A stretch of DNA of 64,000 nucleotides from an uncultured Roseovarius sp. (GCA_947497295.1 CANMFU010000001.1:682001-746000), one strand, 5' to 3'. Shown: positions 16,428 to 27,110, counted from the first letter of the stretch. The notes: generated by a model from the sequence alone, not told the origin. Program-made: numbers and translations.

Positions 16428-17957
16428 TTATTGCGCTGGTGTCGGCTGAGTCTTTTCGGAATCCAGCGGATGCTCATAGCCATATTCGCTCATATCCGTA
16501 ATCTCACGATCGTTATCCACCCAATCCTTGCGCTCGGCTTCGCCGACCCGCGGCGAGAAAATACCGGTCCACGCATAGATAATTCCGATGATTGGTGTCA
16601 TCCAGCATGCAAACGCCAGCGGAATATAGAGCAGGTTTTCAAAGTTTCCCGACGTAATCCCAAGCCCAAGCGCGGTAATCACAAACGCACCGCCGGCATT
16701 CCATGGGATCAGCGGTGACATCAACGTCCCGCCCTCTTCGGTTGCCCGTGAAAGGTTCAGCGTGGAATAGCCCATGCCACGGTAGACCGGCGAATACATG
16801 CGTCCGGGCAGTGCAATCGACAGGTAGGGATCGCCGGCCACGATGTTCGTGGCAAACGAGGTGCCGATGGCCGCGGTCTGCACGCCTGCAAAGCTCTGAA
16901 CCTTGGTCAGGATTGCCGCGATGATGGTTTGCAAGCAACCGGTGCGTTCCAGCGCGCCGCCAAAGCCAAGCGCGATCAGGATCAGCGAGATCGTCCACAT
17001 CATCGACTGGATGCCGCCACTGTTCAACAGGCTGTCGATCTCGCTGACGCCTGTTTCGATCTTGTAGCCACTATTCGCAAACTCGAAAACGTCATGCAGG
17101 GACGCGCCTTGCGCGATGATCGCGGTGAGACCACCGGCCAGCACACCTGCAAACAGCGACGGGATTGGTGGTTTCTGGGCGATGGCCAATCCGATAACCA
17201 ACAGGGCCGGAATTAACAGCCACGCAGAAATCGCAAAGTTCGCCTGAAGTGCGCTTGTGATCGCATCAATTCGTTCAAACGAGGCGCCGCCAGTGTCGCC
17301 CACCAGACTGAAACCTACCCAGACATAGATGCCCAGTGCGATCAGCATGGCAGGAATGGTTGTCGGCATCATATTGCGAATATGGGCGAAAACGTCCTGC
17401 CCGGTCACGGCAGGGGCAAGGTTCGTCGTATCCGACAGCGGCGAAATCTTGTCACCAAAGAATGCCCCCGAGACAACAGCACCGGCTGTCCAGTACATCG
17501 GAACGCCAAAGCCTGCTCCGATGCCCATCAGCGCAAGCCCCACCGTGCCGACCGTGCCCCAGGATGTGCCCAGCGACACGGAAACCACAGCACACATTAT
17601 CATGGCAGCCGCCAGAAATATCTGCGGTGTCAAAATGGTCAGCCCATAGTAGATGATCGTCGGCACCGTGCCGCTTGCGATCCAGACACCGATGATCATA
17701 CCAACGACGATCAGCACCGAAACTGATGGCAGCGAAACATTGATAACGCGGAAGACGCCGTCCTCCATACTTCCCCAATCATGGCCCAGATAGATGCCCA
17801 GCAGGCCGGTGATTCCCAGTCCGATGGCGAGTGGAATTTGCGGAGTGAAATCGCCGAAATAGAATAGTTGCAGCCCTAGCAGAAACAGGGTCAGGACGAC
17901 CGGTACGAGGGCCAGCATCAGCGATGGCTGACGTGGGTCTATGGCTTCGGTGGACAT
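16428..17957 (-). CDS. nhaC: Na+/H+ antiporter, NhaC family
   Basis: 509 residues, almost wholly hydrophobic, with about 12 predicted helices. Family-typical blocks include 'VVSVSLGTSWGTVGTVGLAL' (about residue 145), 'GAVVSGAFFGDKISPLSDTT' (about 180) and 'GTSFATNIVAGDPYLSIALP' (about 365). These GTSWGT and GDK/SPLSDTT motifs are diagnostic of NhaC-type exchangers, which extrude sodium in exchange for protons at the inner membrane. Some relatives carry amino acids or organic acids with Na+ instead, so strict substrate is inferred. It stands alone between insertion-sequence debris on both sides and may have arrived with it, although codon use is not obviously foreign. Confidence 0.9.
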   Translation of the reverse strand: MSTEAIDPRQPSLMLALVPVVLTLFLLGLQLFYFGDFTPQIPLAIGLGITGLLGIYLGHDWGSMEDGVFRVINVSLPSVSVLIVVGMIIGVWIASGTVPTIIYYGLTILTPQIFLAAAMIMCAVVSVSLGTSWGTVGTVGLALMGIGAGFGVPMYWTAGAVVSGAFFGDKISPLSDTTNLAPAVTGQDVFAHIRNMMPTTIPAMLIALGIYVWVGFSLVGDTGGASFERIDAITSALQANFAISAWLLIPALLVIGLAIAQKPPIPSLFAGVLAGGLTAIIAQGASLHDVFEFANSGYKIETGVSEIDSLLNSGGIQSMMWTISLILIALGFGGALERTGCLQTIIAAILTKVQSFAGVQTAAIGTSFATNIVAGDPYLSIALPGRMYSPVYRGMGYSTLNLSRATEEGGTLMSPLIPWNAGGAFVITALGLGITSGNFENLLYIPLAFACWMTPIIGIIYAWTGIFSPRVGEAERKDWVDNDREITDMSEYGYEHPLDSEKTQPTPAQ

Positions 17958-18404
17958 GGGGTTCTCCTCCTATGGGACATTCAAAGCAACTGTGTCGGCA
18001 GTTTTCTGCGTTCTGGCAGCCGTTATTGTTGGACCATTCTGTGCAGCATTCCTCCTGAATTTAGCGCCGTACCCTAAAACTCCAAAAATCAATCTGCGTT
18101 GCCAGGCTTCAAATAATGTACAGCGGCAAGGGTTAGCGGTGTTTCAAATTTGTTTGATACTGATCCCAAAGGCAAGCCATTCCACCAATTCAAAAATGCG
18201 GTATTCTTGTTAGACTGGAGTGTCTGGCCTCGAAGGATGCCGTTTTTGGGAGACGAGTACCCTGCACGTATCCCGCATTCGTGCCGTTTTCGGTGCTCGT
18301 TGAAGCACCGTCCGTTCGACTGCGACCGGGCTTTTCCAGCCCAGCGGCCAACTGCATTGAAGCTCCTGTCTCCGCCAAGTGGCGATTTAGACTGGTTCTG
18401 GGAC
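17958..18404. other. Intergenic: nhaC upstream region, no gene recognised
   Basis: Only overlapping short ORFs are seen. GGAG before ATG 17957 serves nhaC. The rest lies next to the 3' end of an IS110 relic and may include its flank. Confidence 0.4.
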
Positions 18405-19415
18405 TCAAAGCTGGCTGTAGATGTCGCGAACGATGTCGCGTTTCGGGCAACGAATGATCTCGCTTTTACTCTTTGCGTCTTTTGTGCGCTTTCTGACATG
18501 GGCAAGTGTCGGTTCGTGGCTTCGCATTCTGACGATGGCAGCGCGATAAAGAGCAGAGTTGGCTTGCCGGTTGCCGCCTCGTTTCGATCGGAAGCGGTGT
18601 GTTTTGCCACTGGATGCGGAGATTGGGCAGACATAGCAGAGTTTTGCGAATGCCGCTTCGGAACGGATGCGCGTTGGATCGTCGCCAACGAGGATCAGCA
18701 TCTTCTCCACCGTCATCGTCGCTATTGTGTGAGATGTCAGCAGGTCAGGAGCACGCTCGGTGACAAGACGTTCCAATTCTTTGTCGGGTGCTCTGATCTG
18801 GTCATGCAACCCTGACCGACGACGCGCCAATGCTCGCATAGCCGCTTTTGCACGAGCCAACGGGGTGTCGATGTCGCCTGGCCGGAAGGCGGCATATGAC
18901 GGATCAACGCAACTTTCCCTCGGATTTGCTCAATCGCGGCACGCAGATTGGCAGGTGCGTTGATGATCAGCGTCTTCAGGGTCACCATCGCCTGTGACCA
19001 TGATTTTACAGCCGTATCCCGTGCAATCTTCGGATGTCTGATCATTTCTAACGATCCTGACTGTGTTTTCGGTCATGCTGTTGTTTGCCCAAAGAGAACG
19101 GATCGTGCAGCCCTTCCGCATCGAAGATGTCTGTTTTGCCTTGCGTGTATCGCAGCTATCGATTTGGCTGCGTATCCTCGGTGACAGTGTGACCTTGAGC
19201 CAACAAAGACCGAGAAAGGCCCGCGCCACATGATCCGGTCCCTGCAATTCCGAACACCAAGACCTGGCCAAGAGGTTGCGACCACCGTTCCCAGTTCCCA
19301 ACAGCCCTTCTGATTGGTCGGAATGGACAGCGCTGCCAAGCGGGAGCCATGCGTATCAACCGCGACAGCGACATGTATCGCTTTGTGTCTATCGATACCG
19401 ATGATTAGAAGTCCG
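18405..19415 (-). pseudogene. IS110-family transposase, multiply frameshifted
   Basis: Four successive pieces of one IS110 transposase occur in different frames on the minus strand. They are 'IIGIDRHKAIHVAVAVDTHG' (near 19415, the N-terminal DEDD RuvC-like start), 'FGIAGTGSCGAGLSRSLLAQ' (near 19250), 'IRHPKIARDTAVKSWSQAM' (near 19040) and 'SEAAFAKLCYVCPISASSGK' with 'SALYRAAIVRMR' (18650-18500, the transposase_20 domain). Domain order and strand agree, so this is a single full-length element broken by several frameshifts. It is certainly inactive. Confidence 0.85.
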
Positions 19416-19804
19416 GGACCACAGCGCGCGACAACCACCCTTCGCGGGTCCAGACATAGCTGATGTCTCCGGGCTACTTCTGGTTTGTGCGATCCGCCGG
19501 GCCGTAACGGCCCAACAGGGTTGGGGCGCTATCACAGTGTATGGCTGTTCCCTGCTATTCATGGAGACGTATCTGGATCTATGGGTAGCCCCCTGTGGCG
19601 TAACAGTTTTTGCTGGCAAAACAGGTGGGCAGAGGCTCTTTTCGGCGGCGCAGACCCTGACAAACTACCCTTGGGGCCATGCGGGGACGTTTCGCCCGAT
19701 AAGCGGGCAAGGGGTTTGTCTATGGATTGGCGATGAAGTTCCTTCTTGCTTTTTCCGGTGGACAACCGGGCGGCTTCTACATCAAAGGCGCTGAAAAGAC
19801 TGAT
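19416..19804. other. No recognisable gene; downstream flank of mlaF
   Basis: No ORF here shows a known motif. In many proteobacteria an MlaD-type gene follows mlaF, but none is visible, and the IS110 relic lies immediately beyond. Confidence 0.4.
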
Positions 19805-20551
19805 CTACCTCACGGCCTCTATCGGCCCCTTTGCACGGCCATGGATGAACTGATCCAGATAAGGATCGCCGGAGATATCCATGTCCGCGACCGGCCCGGT
19901 CCATTGAATCACGCCGTCATGCAGCATCGCTACCCGGTCGGCAATGGCGCGTACGGATGTCATGTCATGGGTGATTGTCATCGCGGTCGCCCCCATTTCC
20001 ACCACGATTTCGCGGATCAGATCATTGATGACGCCCGCCATGATCGGATCAAGGCCAGTCGTCGGTTCGTCAAAAAAGATGATCTCAGGCTCGGCGGCAA
20101 TCGCGCGGGCAAGGCCGACACGCTTTTGCATGCCGCCCGACAACTCGGCGGGGAATTTGTCGGCGGCATCCGGGGTCAGCCCGACACGGCGCAGTTTCTC
20201 AATCGCGATCTCCCGCGCCTCATGGGCCGGGCGCTTGGTCGGGCCGCGTTGCAGACGGAAGGCAACGTTTTGCCAGACGGGCAGCGAATCAAACAACGCG
20301 CCGCCCTGAAAGAGCATGCCAAACCGGGCCAGAAACGCATCCCGGTCACCCTGCGTGACATCGGCGCCGTCCAGCGTGATGGTGCCGCTGTCAGGCTTCA
20401 CCAGCCCAAGGATGGATTTCAGCAGGATCGATTTGCCGGTGCCGGACCCGCCGATGATGACCATGGACGATCCACTGCTCAGCGTCAGGTTTACACCGCG
20501 CAGCACGTGGTTGGTGCCAAAGGACTTTCGCACGTCGGTCAGAGTGATCAT
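19805..20551 (-). CDS. mlaF: ABC transporter ATPase of the Mla lipid-transport system
   Basis: 248 residues from ATG 20551, which overlaps the mlaE stop by 4 nt; the track start 20743 is inside mlaE. Walker A 'GGSGTGKS', Q-loop 'MLFQGGALFDSLPVWQNVAF', signature 'LSGGMQKRVGLARA', and Walker B 'IIFFDEPTTGLDPI'. 'GALFDSLPVWQNV' after the Q-loop is characteristic of MlaF-type ATPases, which energise phospholipid movement between the inner and outer membranes to keep outer-membrane asymmetry. It works with the MlaE permease encoded just upstream. Confidence 0.9.
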   Translation of the reverse strand: MITLTDVRKSFGTNHVLRGVNLTLSSGSSMVIIGGSGTGKSILLKSILGLVKPDSGTITLDGADVTQGDRDAFLARFGMLFQGGALFDSLPVWQNVAFRLQRGPTKRPAHEAREIAIEKLRRVGLTPDAADKFPAELSGGMQKRVGLARAIAAEPEIIFFDEPTTGLDPIMAGVINDLIREIVVEMGATAMTITHDMTSVRAIADRVAMLHDGVIQWTGPVADMDISGDPYLDQFIHGRAKGPIEAVR

Positions 20552-21333
20552 GCTGAGAAAAACGCCTCTGTCAGGACATAGTTGCTGGCCAGTATCAGGA
20601 CCGATGATGTGACGACCGCCGCCTTGGTCGCGCGGCCCACGCCCTGTGCGCCGCGGCCCGAATTCATGCCGTAATAACAGCCCATCAACGCCACGATAAA
20701 GCCAAAGACCGACCCCTTGATCATGCCACTCAGCACGTCCCAACCTTCAAGAAAATTCAGCGTGTTGTGCATGTATGTTGCGGCATTGAAATCGAGCCGA
20801 CCCACGCCCACCAGAAATCCGCCCATGATGCCAATCACATCGCCCACGCCCACGAGTAACGGCACTGTCAGCGCCCCGGCCAAGACGCGCGGCAGGGTGA
20901 GGTATTTCATCGGGTTGGTGCTGAGGGTCGTCAGCGCGTCGATCTGCTCGGTTACCTTCATCGTGCCGATCTCGGCGGCAATCGAGGAGGCCACGCGCGC
21001 GGCCACCATCAGCCCGCCCAGAACAGGGCCAAGCTCGCGGGTCAGGCCGATGGCGACGATGGAGGGCACCACCGTTTCGGCGTTGAACCGCGCGCCGCCG
21101 GCATAGATTTGCAGTGCCAGCGCGCCGCCGGTGAACAGCGCGGTCAGCCCGACCACCGGCAGCGACAGCCAGCCGATCTGGATCAGTGCCTGACCGAATT
21201 CACGCAGGTAAAACGGAGGGCGGATCAGGTGCGATACTGTCTGTGCGGCAAATAGCGTCACGCGGCCAATACCTGCCAGCGCCGCAAAGACGTGCCGCCC
21301 GATGGCCGCCAGAAACGCTGTGATCACGCTCAT
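20548..21333 (-). CDS. mlaE: MlaE-family permease of the Mla lipid-transport system
   Basis: 261 residues. The MlaE (DUF140) core is clear: '[20 protein letters not shown]', '[20 protein letters not shown]', '[20 protein letters not shown]', and '[19 protein letters not shown]'. This inner-membrane subunit couples MlaF ATP hydrolysis to phospholipid transfer. It overlaps alr upstream and mlaF downstream by 4 nt each, making a three-gene coupled unit alr-mlaE-mlaF. Confidence 0.92.
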   Translation of the reverse strand: MSVITAFLAAIGRHVFAALAGIGRVTLFAAQTVSHLIRPPFYLREFGQALIQIGWLSLPVVGLTALFTGGALALQIYAGGARFNAETVVPSIVAIGLTRELGPVLGGLMVAARVASSIAAEIGTMKVTEQIDALTTLSTNPMKYLTLPRVLAGALTVPLLVGVGDVIGIMGGFLVGVGRLDFNAATYMHNTLNFLEGWDVLSGMIKGSVFGFIVALMGCYYGMNSGRGAQGVGRATKAAVVTSSVLILASNYVLTEAFFSA

Positions 21334-22367
21334 CCGCCCAGGTATCGCCGTGTATAGCGCTCGCTCATTGAGGTGAGGATCTCATAGCCGATCGTGCCGG
21401 CGGCATCTGCCAGCGTGTCGATTCCTTGCTGCGGCCCAAGAAGTGCGACCGATCTGGGATCGCTGGGCGTGTCCGTGACGTCAACGCCGATCAGGTCCAT
21501 CGAAATGCGCCCAACAATGGGGCAGCGCACATCATCTGCCCAGACCGCGGCGCGATCGCCAAGACAGCGCAGGATACCGTCGGCATAGCCAGTGCTGAGC
21601 GTGGCAATCCGGCTGGGACGGCGGGCGACCCACGCGCGACCGTATCCTACCGCGTCGCCAGGCGCGACGTCACGGCATTGGATCACCGGGACATCCAGCG
21701 ACACAACGGGGCGCGCCCGGTCGAAAGGCATACCGCCATACATGCCGATGCCGGGGCGGGTCACGTCGAAATGATAGGCCTGATTCAGTAGGATACCACC
21801 GGTATTGGCCAAACTAAGCGGGCAATCAAGGCCCGAAGTCATCTGGCGGAACGTCGCCAATTGGTCGGTGTTCATCGCTGCATCAGGCTCGTCCGCGCAG
21901 GCCAGGTGGCTGATGATCAATTGCGGGTCTTGGGCCAGCGCGATATCGCGCACGGCGGCCCATTCGCTGGGCTCCATACCCAGCCGGTTCATACCGGTAT
22001 CCAGTTGCAGGCCAAAGGGATGGCCCGGCAGCGATTCCAGATGGCGGATCATCTGGTCCAGCGAATTCAGGATCGGCGTCAGGTCCATATCGCCCAGCAT
22101 GTTGGCATCGCCCGCCATGTGGCCTGACAGGATATAGATCACCGGGCCGGGCCCCAGCGCCTGACGCAGGGCTGCGCCTTCCTCGGCGACGGCGACAAAA
22201 AAAGTGCGCGCGCCCGCCTTGGCCAGCGCCCGGCCTACGCGCGCGGCGCCAAGGCCATAGCCATTGGCCTTGACCACGGCGCCCGGCTCGGCCCGGCCCA
22301 TAGAGCCGAGGGCAGTCCAGTTGGCGGTTAATGCGCCAAGGTCGATGGTTAGGGTGGCTGTACTCAT
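21330..22367 (-). CDS. alr: Alanine racemase
   Basis: 345 residues. The PLP lysine lies in '[12 protein letters not shown]' (about residue 33), the second catalytic base tyrosine in '[11 protein letters not shown]' (about 260), and the C-terminal '[18 protein letters not shown]' is the usual metal/PLP-distal strand. It interconverts L- and D-alanine for peptidoglycan. ATGA overlap with mlaE downstream. It is divergent from nothing here and lies 192 bases after dnaB on the same strand. Confidence 0.93.
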   Translation of the reverse strand: MSTATLTIDLGALTANWTALGSMGRAEPGAVVKANGYGLGAARVGRALAKAGARTFFVAVAEEGAALRQALGPGPVIYILSGHMAGDANMLGDMDLTPILNSLDQMIRHLESLPGHPFGLQLDTGMNRLGMEPSEWAAVRDIALAQDPQLIISHLACADEPDAAMNTDQLATFRQMTSGLDCPLSLANTGGILLNQAYHFDVTRPGIGMYGGMPFDRARPVVSLDVPVIQCRDVAPGDAVGYGRAWVARRPSRIATLSTGYADGILRCLGDRAAVWADDVRCPIVGRISMDLIGVDVTDTPSDPRSVALLGPQQGIDTLADAAGTIGYEILTSMSERYTRRYLGG

Positions 22368-22559
22368 GGCCGGGGTTTTGACACGAGTGCGCGCAGCGTC
22401 AAGGCCAAAGCGTCGGCGCGGTCGCTACCGCAGAATTTGCGCGATATTAAAGCGTCTCGCCTTTAGCCCGAGGCATCCCGTAGAGGCGAAACGCGCGCAA
22501 CGCTCATATGTCCCGCGTGTTTCGCAAAAACCTGTGATTCGGGATTTCTGCGCAACGCT

Positions 22560-24074
22560 TCAGAATTCCTGCTCGCTGCTGCCGCCGCCATTCTGCCACG
22601 GCTGAACAAGGTTGCCAAACCGGGTAAAGCGACCTTCGAAGCTGAGCTCGACCGACCCGATGGGGCCGTGGCGCTGTTTGCCGATGATGACTTCGGCCTT
22701 GCCGTGCAAACGCTCCATCCGCTCCTGCCAGGCGGCCATTTCGTCCAGCCGGTCGTCGGAGGGTTTCTCGCGCTCGACGTAATATTCTTCGCGGAACACG
22801 AACATGACCACATCCGCGTCCTGCTCGATCGAGCCTGATTCGCGCAAGTCCGACAGCTGGGGGCGCTTATCCTCGCGGTTTTCGACCTGACGGCTGAGCT
22901 GCGACAGGGCGATGACGGGAATATCCAGTTCCTTGGCGATGGCCTTGAGGCCCATGGTGATCTCGGAAATCTCGTTCACGCGGTTCTCGCTACGGCCTGT
23001 GCCGCGCACCAGCTGAAGATAGTCCACGATCAGCACGTCAAGGCCATGCGTCCGTTTCAAGCGCCGGGCGCGCGCCGCCAGCTGGCTGATCGGCAGGGCA
23101 GGCGTGTCGTCGATATAAAGCGGGCAGGATTCCAGCTGTTTGGCGGCATCGACAAAGCGGCGGAATTCGCCCTCAGTCAGATCGCCCCGACGGATCTGTT
23201 CAGAAGGCACTTCGGAGGCCTCAGAGAGGACGCGAGCGGCCAGTTGTTCGGCGCTCATCTCAAGGGAGTAAAAGCCGACGACGCCGCCCTCAATGGAGCC
23301 TTCGGTGCCGTCGGGCAGGGTGCCGCGCTTGTAGGCCTTGGCGATGTTGAACGCCAGGTTCGTGGCCAGCGAAGTCTTGCCCATCGACGGCCGCCCGGCA
23401 AGAATCAGCAGGTCGGATTTGTGCAGTCCGCCCAGCTTCTTGTCCATGTCGATCAGGCCGGTCGAGATGCCGGCCATGCCGCCCTCGCGCTGATAGGCGG
23501 CGTTAGCAACATTAACAGCGTCCGTTACCGCCCTGAGAAAGCTCTGAAATCCACTGTCGGTCTGGCCCTGCTCGCTGAGCTTGTAAAGCTGCTGTTCGGC
23601 CTCGACGATCTGATCCTTTGGCTCAGAGTCCACATTCATATGCGCCGCCTTGCCGGCGATGTCGTGGCCCAGCGCAATCAATTGGCGGCGGATGGCCAGA
23701 TCATAGATCATCTGCGCGTAATCGCGCACCGCATAGGTGCTGATCGCGGCGCCGGCCAGATTGACCAGATATGCGGGACCGCCTAATTCCTTCAGCCCCT
23801 CGTCTTCTTCCAGAAAGGCCTTGATCGTGACGGGCGAGGCGAGGTTGTTCTTGGCGATGCGCGCCGAGGAGGTTTCAAAGATGCGGGCGTGGACCGGGTC
23901 GTAGAAATGCTGCGGGCCGATGATGCTGGCGATGCGGTCGAACACGTCGTTGTTGGTCAGGATCGCGCCCAGCAACTGCTGTTCGGCCTCGATCGAGTGG
24001 GGCATGGTATCGGCGGCCTGAATTTCGGTTCCGGCGGCGCTGCCGCTGGCATTGAATTTGATGATCTCGTTCAT
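22560..24074 (-). CDS. dnaB: Replicative DNA helicase DnaB
   Basis: 504 residues from ATG 24074, preceded by GGAGAG at good distance; the ORF-track start at 24131 is rejected. The N-terminal domain begins 'MPHSIEAEQQLLGAILTNND'. The RecA-like core has Walker A 'GRPSMGKTS' (about residue 215), Walker B 'LIVDYLQLVRG' (about 345), and the conserved 'ALSQLSRQVENREDKRPQLS' region. It unwinds DNA at the replication fork. No intein is present and length is normal. Confidence 0.97.
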   Translation of the reverse strand: MNEIIKFNASGSAAGTEIQAADTMPHSIEAEQQLLGAILTNNDVFDRIASIIGPQHFYDPVHARIFETSSARIAKNNLASPVTIKAFLEEDEGLKELGGPAYLVNLAGAAISTYAVRDYAQMIYDLAIRRQLIALGHDIAGKAAHMNVDSEPKDQIVEAEQQLYKLSEQGQTDSGFQSFLRAVTDAVNVANAAYQREGGMAGISTGLIDMDKKLGGLHKSDLLILAGRPSMGKTSLATNLAFNIAKAYKRGTLPDGTEGSIEGGVVGFYSLEMSAEQLAARVLSEASEVPSEQIRRGDLTEGEFRRFVDAAKQLESCPLYIDDTPALPISQLAARARRLKRTHGLDVLIVDYLQLVRGTGRSENRVNEISEITMGLKAIAKELDIPVIALSQLSRQVENREDKRPQLSDLRESGSIEQDADVVMFVFREEYYVEREKPSDDRLDEMAAWQERMERLHGKAEVIIGKQRHGPIGSVELSFEGRFTRFGNLVQPWQNGGGSSEQEF

Positions 24075-24308
24075 GTCGCTCTCCGGCTGCCTCGCGATGC
24101 CGTCATAGACGCAGGCTGGGCGCGGGTGCAAATTGTATAAACCTGTGGGTGGATTTCACAGCGCCCCGCTTGAGCGGTATCTTGCGGTTTTGAAGGTGGG
24201 TTCGTCAACATCTGGTATTTGAGCGCGCGGATTGCCGCGCGCGCGACCCGTGCAGGCTGCAAAAGGATTGAGCCTGTTGCGGGGAAGTGACAGCCTGTTT
24301 GGAGCCGC

Positions 24309-24983
24309 TCAGGCGCGGGCGTCCTGCCATGCGCGGGGCGCCTTGAGAAACGCCTCGACCTCGCGCAGGGTGGCATCGTCGAACGTGCCTTGGGCGCGCG
24401 CTTCGGCCAGAACGTCCCACCATGTGCACAGATGATGCAGCGCGACGCCGTGATTCTCAAGCGTCTGGACCGTGTCCGGGAAGATGCCGTAGTAAAAGAT
24501 GACGGCGGTATGCGCGCAGGTGGCGCCGGTGTCGCGGATCGCATCCACAAAGCCGATTTTCGAGCCGCCATCGGTGGTCAGATCCTCGACCAGCAGCACG
24601 CGCTGGCCCTCGGTCATTGTGCCCTCGATCCGCGCGCCGCGCCCGTGCCCCTTGGGCTTTTTTCGCACATAGGTCATCGGCAGGGCCAACCGCTCGGCTA
24701 TCAGGGCGGCAAACGGGATGCCGGCCGTCTCGCCGCCGGCGATATTGTCGAACGCCTCAAGCCCCGCATTGCGCATGACGGTCACGGCCAGGAAATCCAT
24801 CAGCGTGCTGCGGATGCGCGGATACGAGATCAGCTTGCGGCAGTCGATATAGGTCGGGCCGGGCAGGCCGGAAGAGTAAATGTAGGGCGTTTCTGCGTTG
24901 AAATGGACGGCGCCGATTTCCAGCAGCATACGCGCGGTCAGGCGGGCAATCTCGTCGGCGGGGGGGTAGGAGCTGGGAATCAT
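24309..24983 (-). CDS. pyrE: Orotate phosphoribosyltransferase
   Basis: 224 residues. Substrate-binding '[20 protein letters not shown]' near the N-terminus, '[17 protein letters not shown]' (flexible catalytic loop with Lys-Lys) and the PRPP motif '[19 protein letters not shown]' (about 130) are all intact. It adds phosphoribose to orotate to form OMP. It follows pyrC by 56 bases on the same strand, so the two pyrimidine genes are likely cotranscribed. Confidence 0.96.
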   Translation of the reverse strand: MIPSSYPPADEIARLTARMLLEIGAVHFNAETPYIYSSGLPGPTYIDCRKLISYPRIRSTLMDFLAVTVMRNAGLEAFDNIAGGETAGIPFAALIAERLALPMTYVRKKPKGHGRGARIEGTMTEGQRVLLVEDLTTDGGSKIGFVDAIRDTGATCAHTAVIFYYGIFPDTVQTLENHGVALHHLCTWWDVLAEARAQGTFDDATLREVEAFLKAPRAWQDARA

Positions 24984-25019
24984 GCGGGCGGTCCTTGTGG
25001 CGGCAAACTGGGATTATTT

Positions 25020-25052
25020 CGCCTTCGGCGAGGATATTTTTAGCAAGAAGAA
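25020..25052 (+). repeat. Dispersed hairpin + GGATATTT..CAAGAAGAA element, copy 1
   Basis: CGCCTTCGGCG hairpin followed by AGGATATTTTTAGCAAGAAGAA. Related copies are at 28184-28237 (opposite orientation) and 36752-36796. This copy overlaps the 3' end of pyrC on the other strand and supplies its last codons and stop. Confidence 0.7.
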
Positions 25053-26086
25053 CGGGCGGTCACGTGCCATCCGGGCGTGAAGCCGGGATCGAAGATGGTG
25101 ACGGGGCCGTCGTCGGTGTTGATACAGCTCGGCAGGTCGGGCGCGCCCCTGGCCAGTGTTATCGTGCCCTCATTCGGCGGCAGGCCGTAGAAAGCCGGAC
25201 CGTTCAGCGAGGTGAAAGCCTCGAGCTTGTCCAGGGCGCCGTCCTCTTCGAACACATGCGCCAGGATGGGCATTGTGTTCGGTGCGGTGAAGCAGCCGGC
25301 GCAGCCGCAGGGCTGGAGTTTGGCCGGATCGGTATGAGGCGCGCTGTCGGTGCCGAGGAAGAAGCGCGCATCCCCGGAGGTGGCGACGGTGCGCAGGGCC
25401 AGGCGGTGCTTTTCACGCTTGGCGACGGGCAGGCAGTAGTAATGCGGGCGGATTCCCCCGGCAAGGATGTGATTTCGATTGATCACCAGATGGTGCGTGG
25501 TGATCGTGCCGCCAAGGCCCGTATCATGCGCCTTGACGTAATCCACGCCCTGAGCCGTCGTGATATGCTCTAGCACCACTTTGAGGCCAGGTACGCGGCG
25601 GCGCAGCGGGTCAAGCACGCGGTCAATGAACACTGCTTCGCGGTCGAAAATATCTACGGCGGGGTCAGTCACCTCGCCATGGACGCACAGCGGCAAGCCG
25701 ATCTGGGCCATCCGCTCCAGCACGCCCTGCACGCGGGAAAAATCGGCGACGCCGCTTGCGGAATTGGTGGTGGCGCCCGCCGGGTAGAGTTTCACGGCGT
25801 GGATCAGGTTTGCGGCATGCGCGGCGGCCACATCGTCGGGGCGCGTGTCCTCGGTCAGGTAGAGGGTCATCAGCGGGGTGAATTGCGCGCCCTCGGGCAG
25901 TGCTGCCATGATGCGGGCGCGGTAGGCGGCGGCATCGGCGCCAGTGACCACGGGTGGCACGAGGTTCGGCATAATGATGGCGCGCGCAAAATGCGCAGCT
26001 GTCCATGGCAGAACGGCGCGCAGCATGGGGCCATCGCGCAGATGCAGGTGCCAGTCATCGGGGGTGCGAAGCGTCAGGTGTGTCAT
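25040..26086 (-). CDS. pyrC: Dihydroorotase (class with ~345 residues)
   Basis: 348 residues. The metal-binding '[10 protein letters not shown]' is at the N-terminus. The carboxylated lysine is in '[16 protein letters not shown]' (about 100), later ligands are in 'LPLCVHGEV' and 'VVLEHITTA', and the catalytic Asp is in '[10 protein letters not shown]' (about 250). It cyclises carbamoyl-aspartate to dihydroorotate. The last residues 'RSSC' and the stop are read from the dispersed repeat. Its start overlaps the preceding gene by 32 bases in a different frame, implying coupling. Confidence 0.95.
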   Translation of the reverse strand: MTHLTLRTPDDWHLHLRDGPMLRAVLPWTAAHFARAIIMPNLVPPVVTGADAAAYRARIMAALPEGAQFTPLMTLYLTEDTRPDDVAAAHAANLIHAVKLYPAGATTNSASGVADFSRVQGVLERMAQIGLPLCVHGEVTDPAVDIFDREAVFIDRVLDPLRRRVPGLKVVLEHITTAQGVDYVKAHDTGLGGTITTHHLVINRNHILAGGIRPHYYCLPVAKREKHRLALRTVATSGDARFFLGTDSAPHTDPAKLQPCGCAGCFTAPNTMPILAHVFEEDGALDKLEAFTSLNGPAFYGLPPNEGTITLARGAPDLPSCINTDDGPVTIFDPGFTPGWHVTARSSC

Positions 26087-27110
26087 GCGTGCGCTTTACC
26101 TGATCGACGTGCGCCGCGCCAGTGGGATCGGCTTGGTCGTCTGCATCCGTTTGCGTGCGCGCTGGTAGATGCGTGCCATCCGCCTCGGCGCTTTTATAGG
26201 CGGCGTCCAGTGCTTTGCGAAAGGGACGCGCGTTGCGTTGCTCCAAAACACTGCGCGCCAGCAGGACGGTCAGGTAGGGCCGTGCCGCTGCCGTCAGCTT
26301 TTGCAACAGCTTGAATTGATAGCCGCCATCATTGCGCCGCGCCCGGTAAAGAGCGGCCAGAGCGGTGCGGTCCAGTTTGCCCGCGCTAAGCTGCGCGAGA
26401 ATGGGGAACAGGATCTGAAGCCGTATCAGCCCCGCCTCCAGCTGCGGCCCCATATAGCGCATGCGAAACAGCGTGACATTCGGGCGCGTGAACAGCGCGG
26501 CATGCATCGCGTCCAGGTCATTTTCGGGATCGTATAGGATGAACGCCTCGGCCGCGGCATCCAGCATGTCGGGCGCATATCCGTAGCGATCTGAAAACGA
26601 TGTGCGGCGCATATGACGGTAACGGTCGTCCCATTCCGCCACGCGCGGATCCAGGCTTGCCTGCGGCGACAGGGCCAGGACCTTGGCGCCCGGCGCCGCG
26701 ACCGAAAATGCGGCGGCAGCATAACCGCATGGACCTGCACCGTAGAATAACACCTGCTCGAAATTCTCAAAGAACCCATCATCCATCAGCCGGTCAAAAT
26801 AGCCGTAAACCGCCGGATCGCGGAACCAGGTATCGCCGTCCGATACCAGGCACAGATGCGACCAGCCGAGACCGCGCGCCATGTCCCAGCCCAGCGGCCG
26901 GGCATCGTGCGACAGTGCCTCGATCCTCTGATGCGTCTCGAACGTGACCAGAAGTGTTGGCTTGTCCTCAATGAATATGGCCGCGTGGCGCGCGCCCAGA
27001 CGCTCGACATAGCCGTTTTCCCCAGCGACCTCTTCTGCCTGGTCCAACCATGCCTCGCGTCCGGACAGGTTGCAGAGCGGCATGTCAAAGCTTCTGGGGG
27101 CGTCCTGCAT
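26055..27110 (-). CDS. Conserved protein with alpha/beta-hydrolase-like core, function unknown
   Basis: About 351 residues from ATG 27110 (MQDAPRSF); ATGs at 27116 and 27140 are possible. Rhodobacterales homologues I remember are often labelled phosphoadenosine phosphosulfate reductase, but no PAPS motif or redox Cys is seen. Instead '[23 protein letters not shown]' region (about 130-150) looks like a nucleophile-elbow-type turn, with Cys rather than Ser at the centre. '[20 protein letters not shown]' precedes it. The C-terminal 35 residues are polar and may be disordered. It overlaps pyrC by 32 bases. Confidence 0.75.
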   Translation of the reverse strand: MQDAPRSFDMPLCNLSGREAWLDQAEEVAGENGYVERLGARHAAIFIEDKPTLLVTFETHQRIEALSHDARPLGWDMARGLGWSHLCLVSDGDTWFRDPAVYGYFDRLMDDGFFENFEQVLFYGAGPCGYAAAAFSVAAPGAKVLALSPQASLDPRVAEWDDRYRHMRRTSFSDRYGYAPDMLDAAAEAFILYDPENDLDAMHAALFTRPNVTLFRMRYMGPQLEAGLIRLQILFPILAQLSAGKLDRTALAALYRARRNDGGYQFKLLQKLTAAARPYLTVLLARSVLEQRNARPFRKALDAAYKSAEADGTHLPARTQTDADDQADPTGAAHVDQVKRTHDTPDASHPR

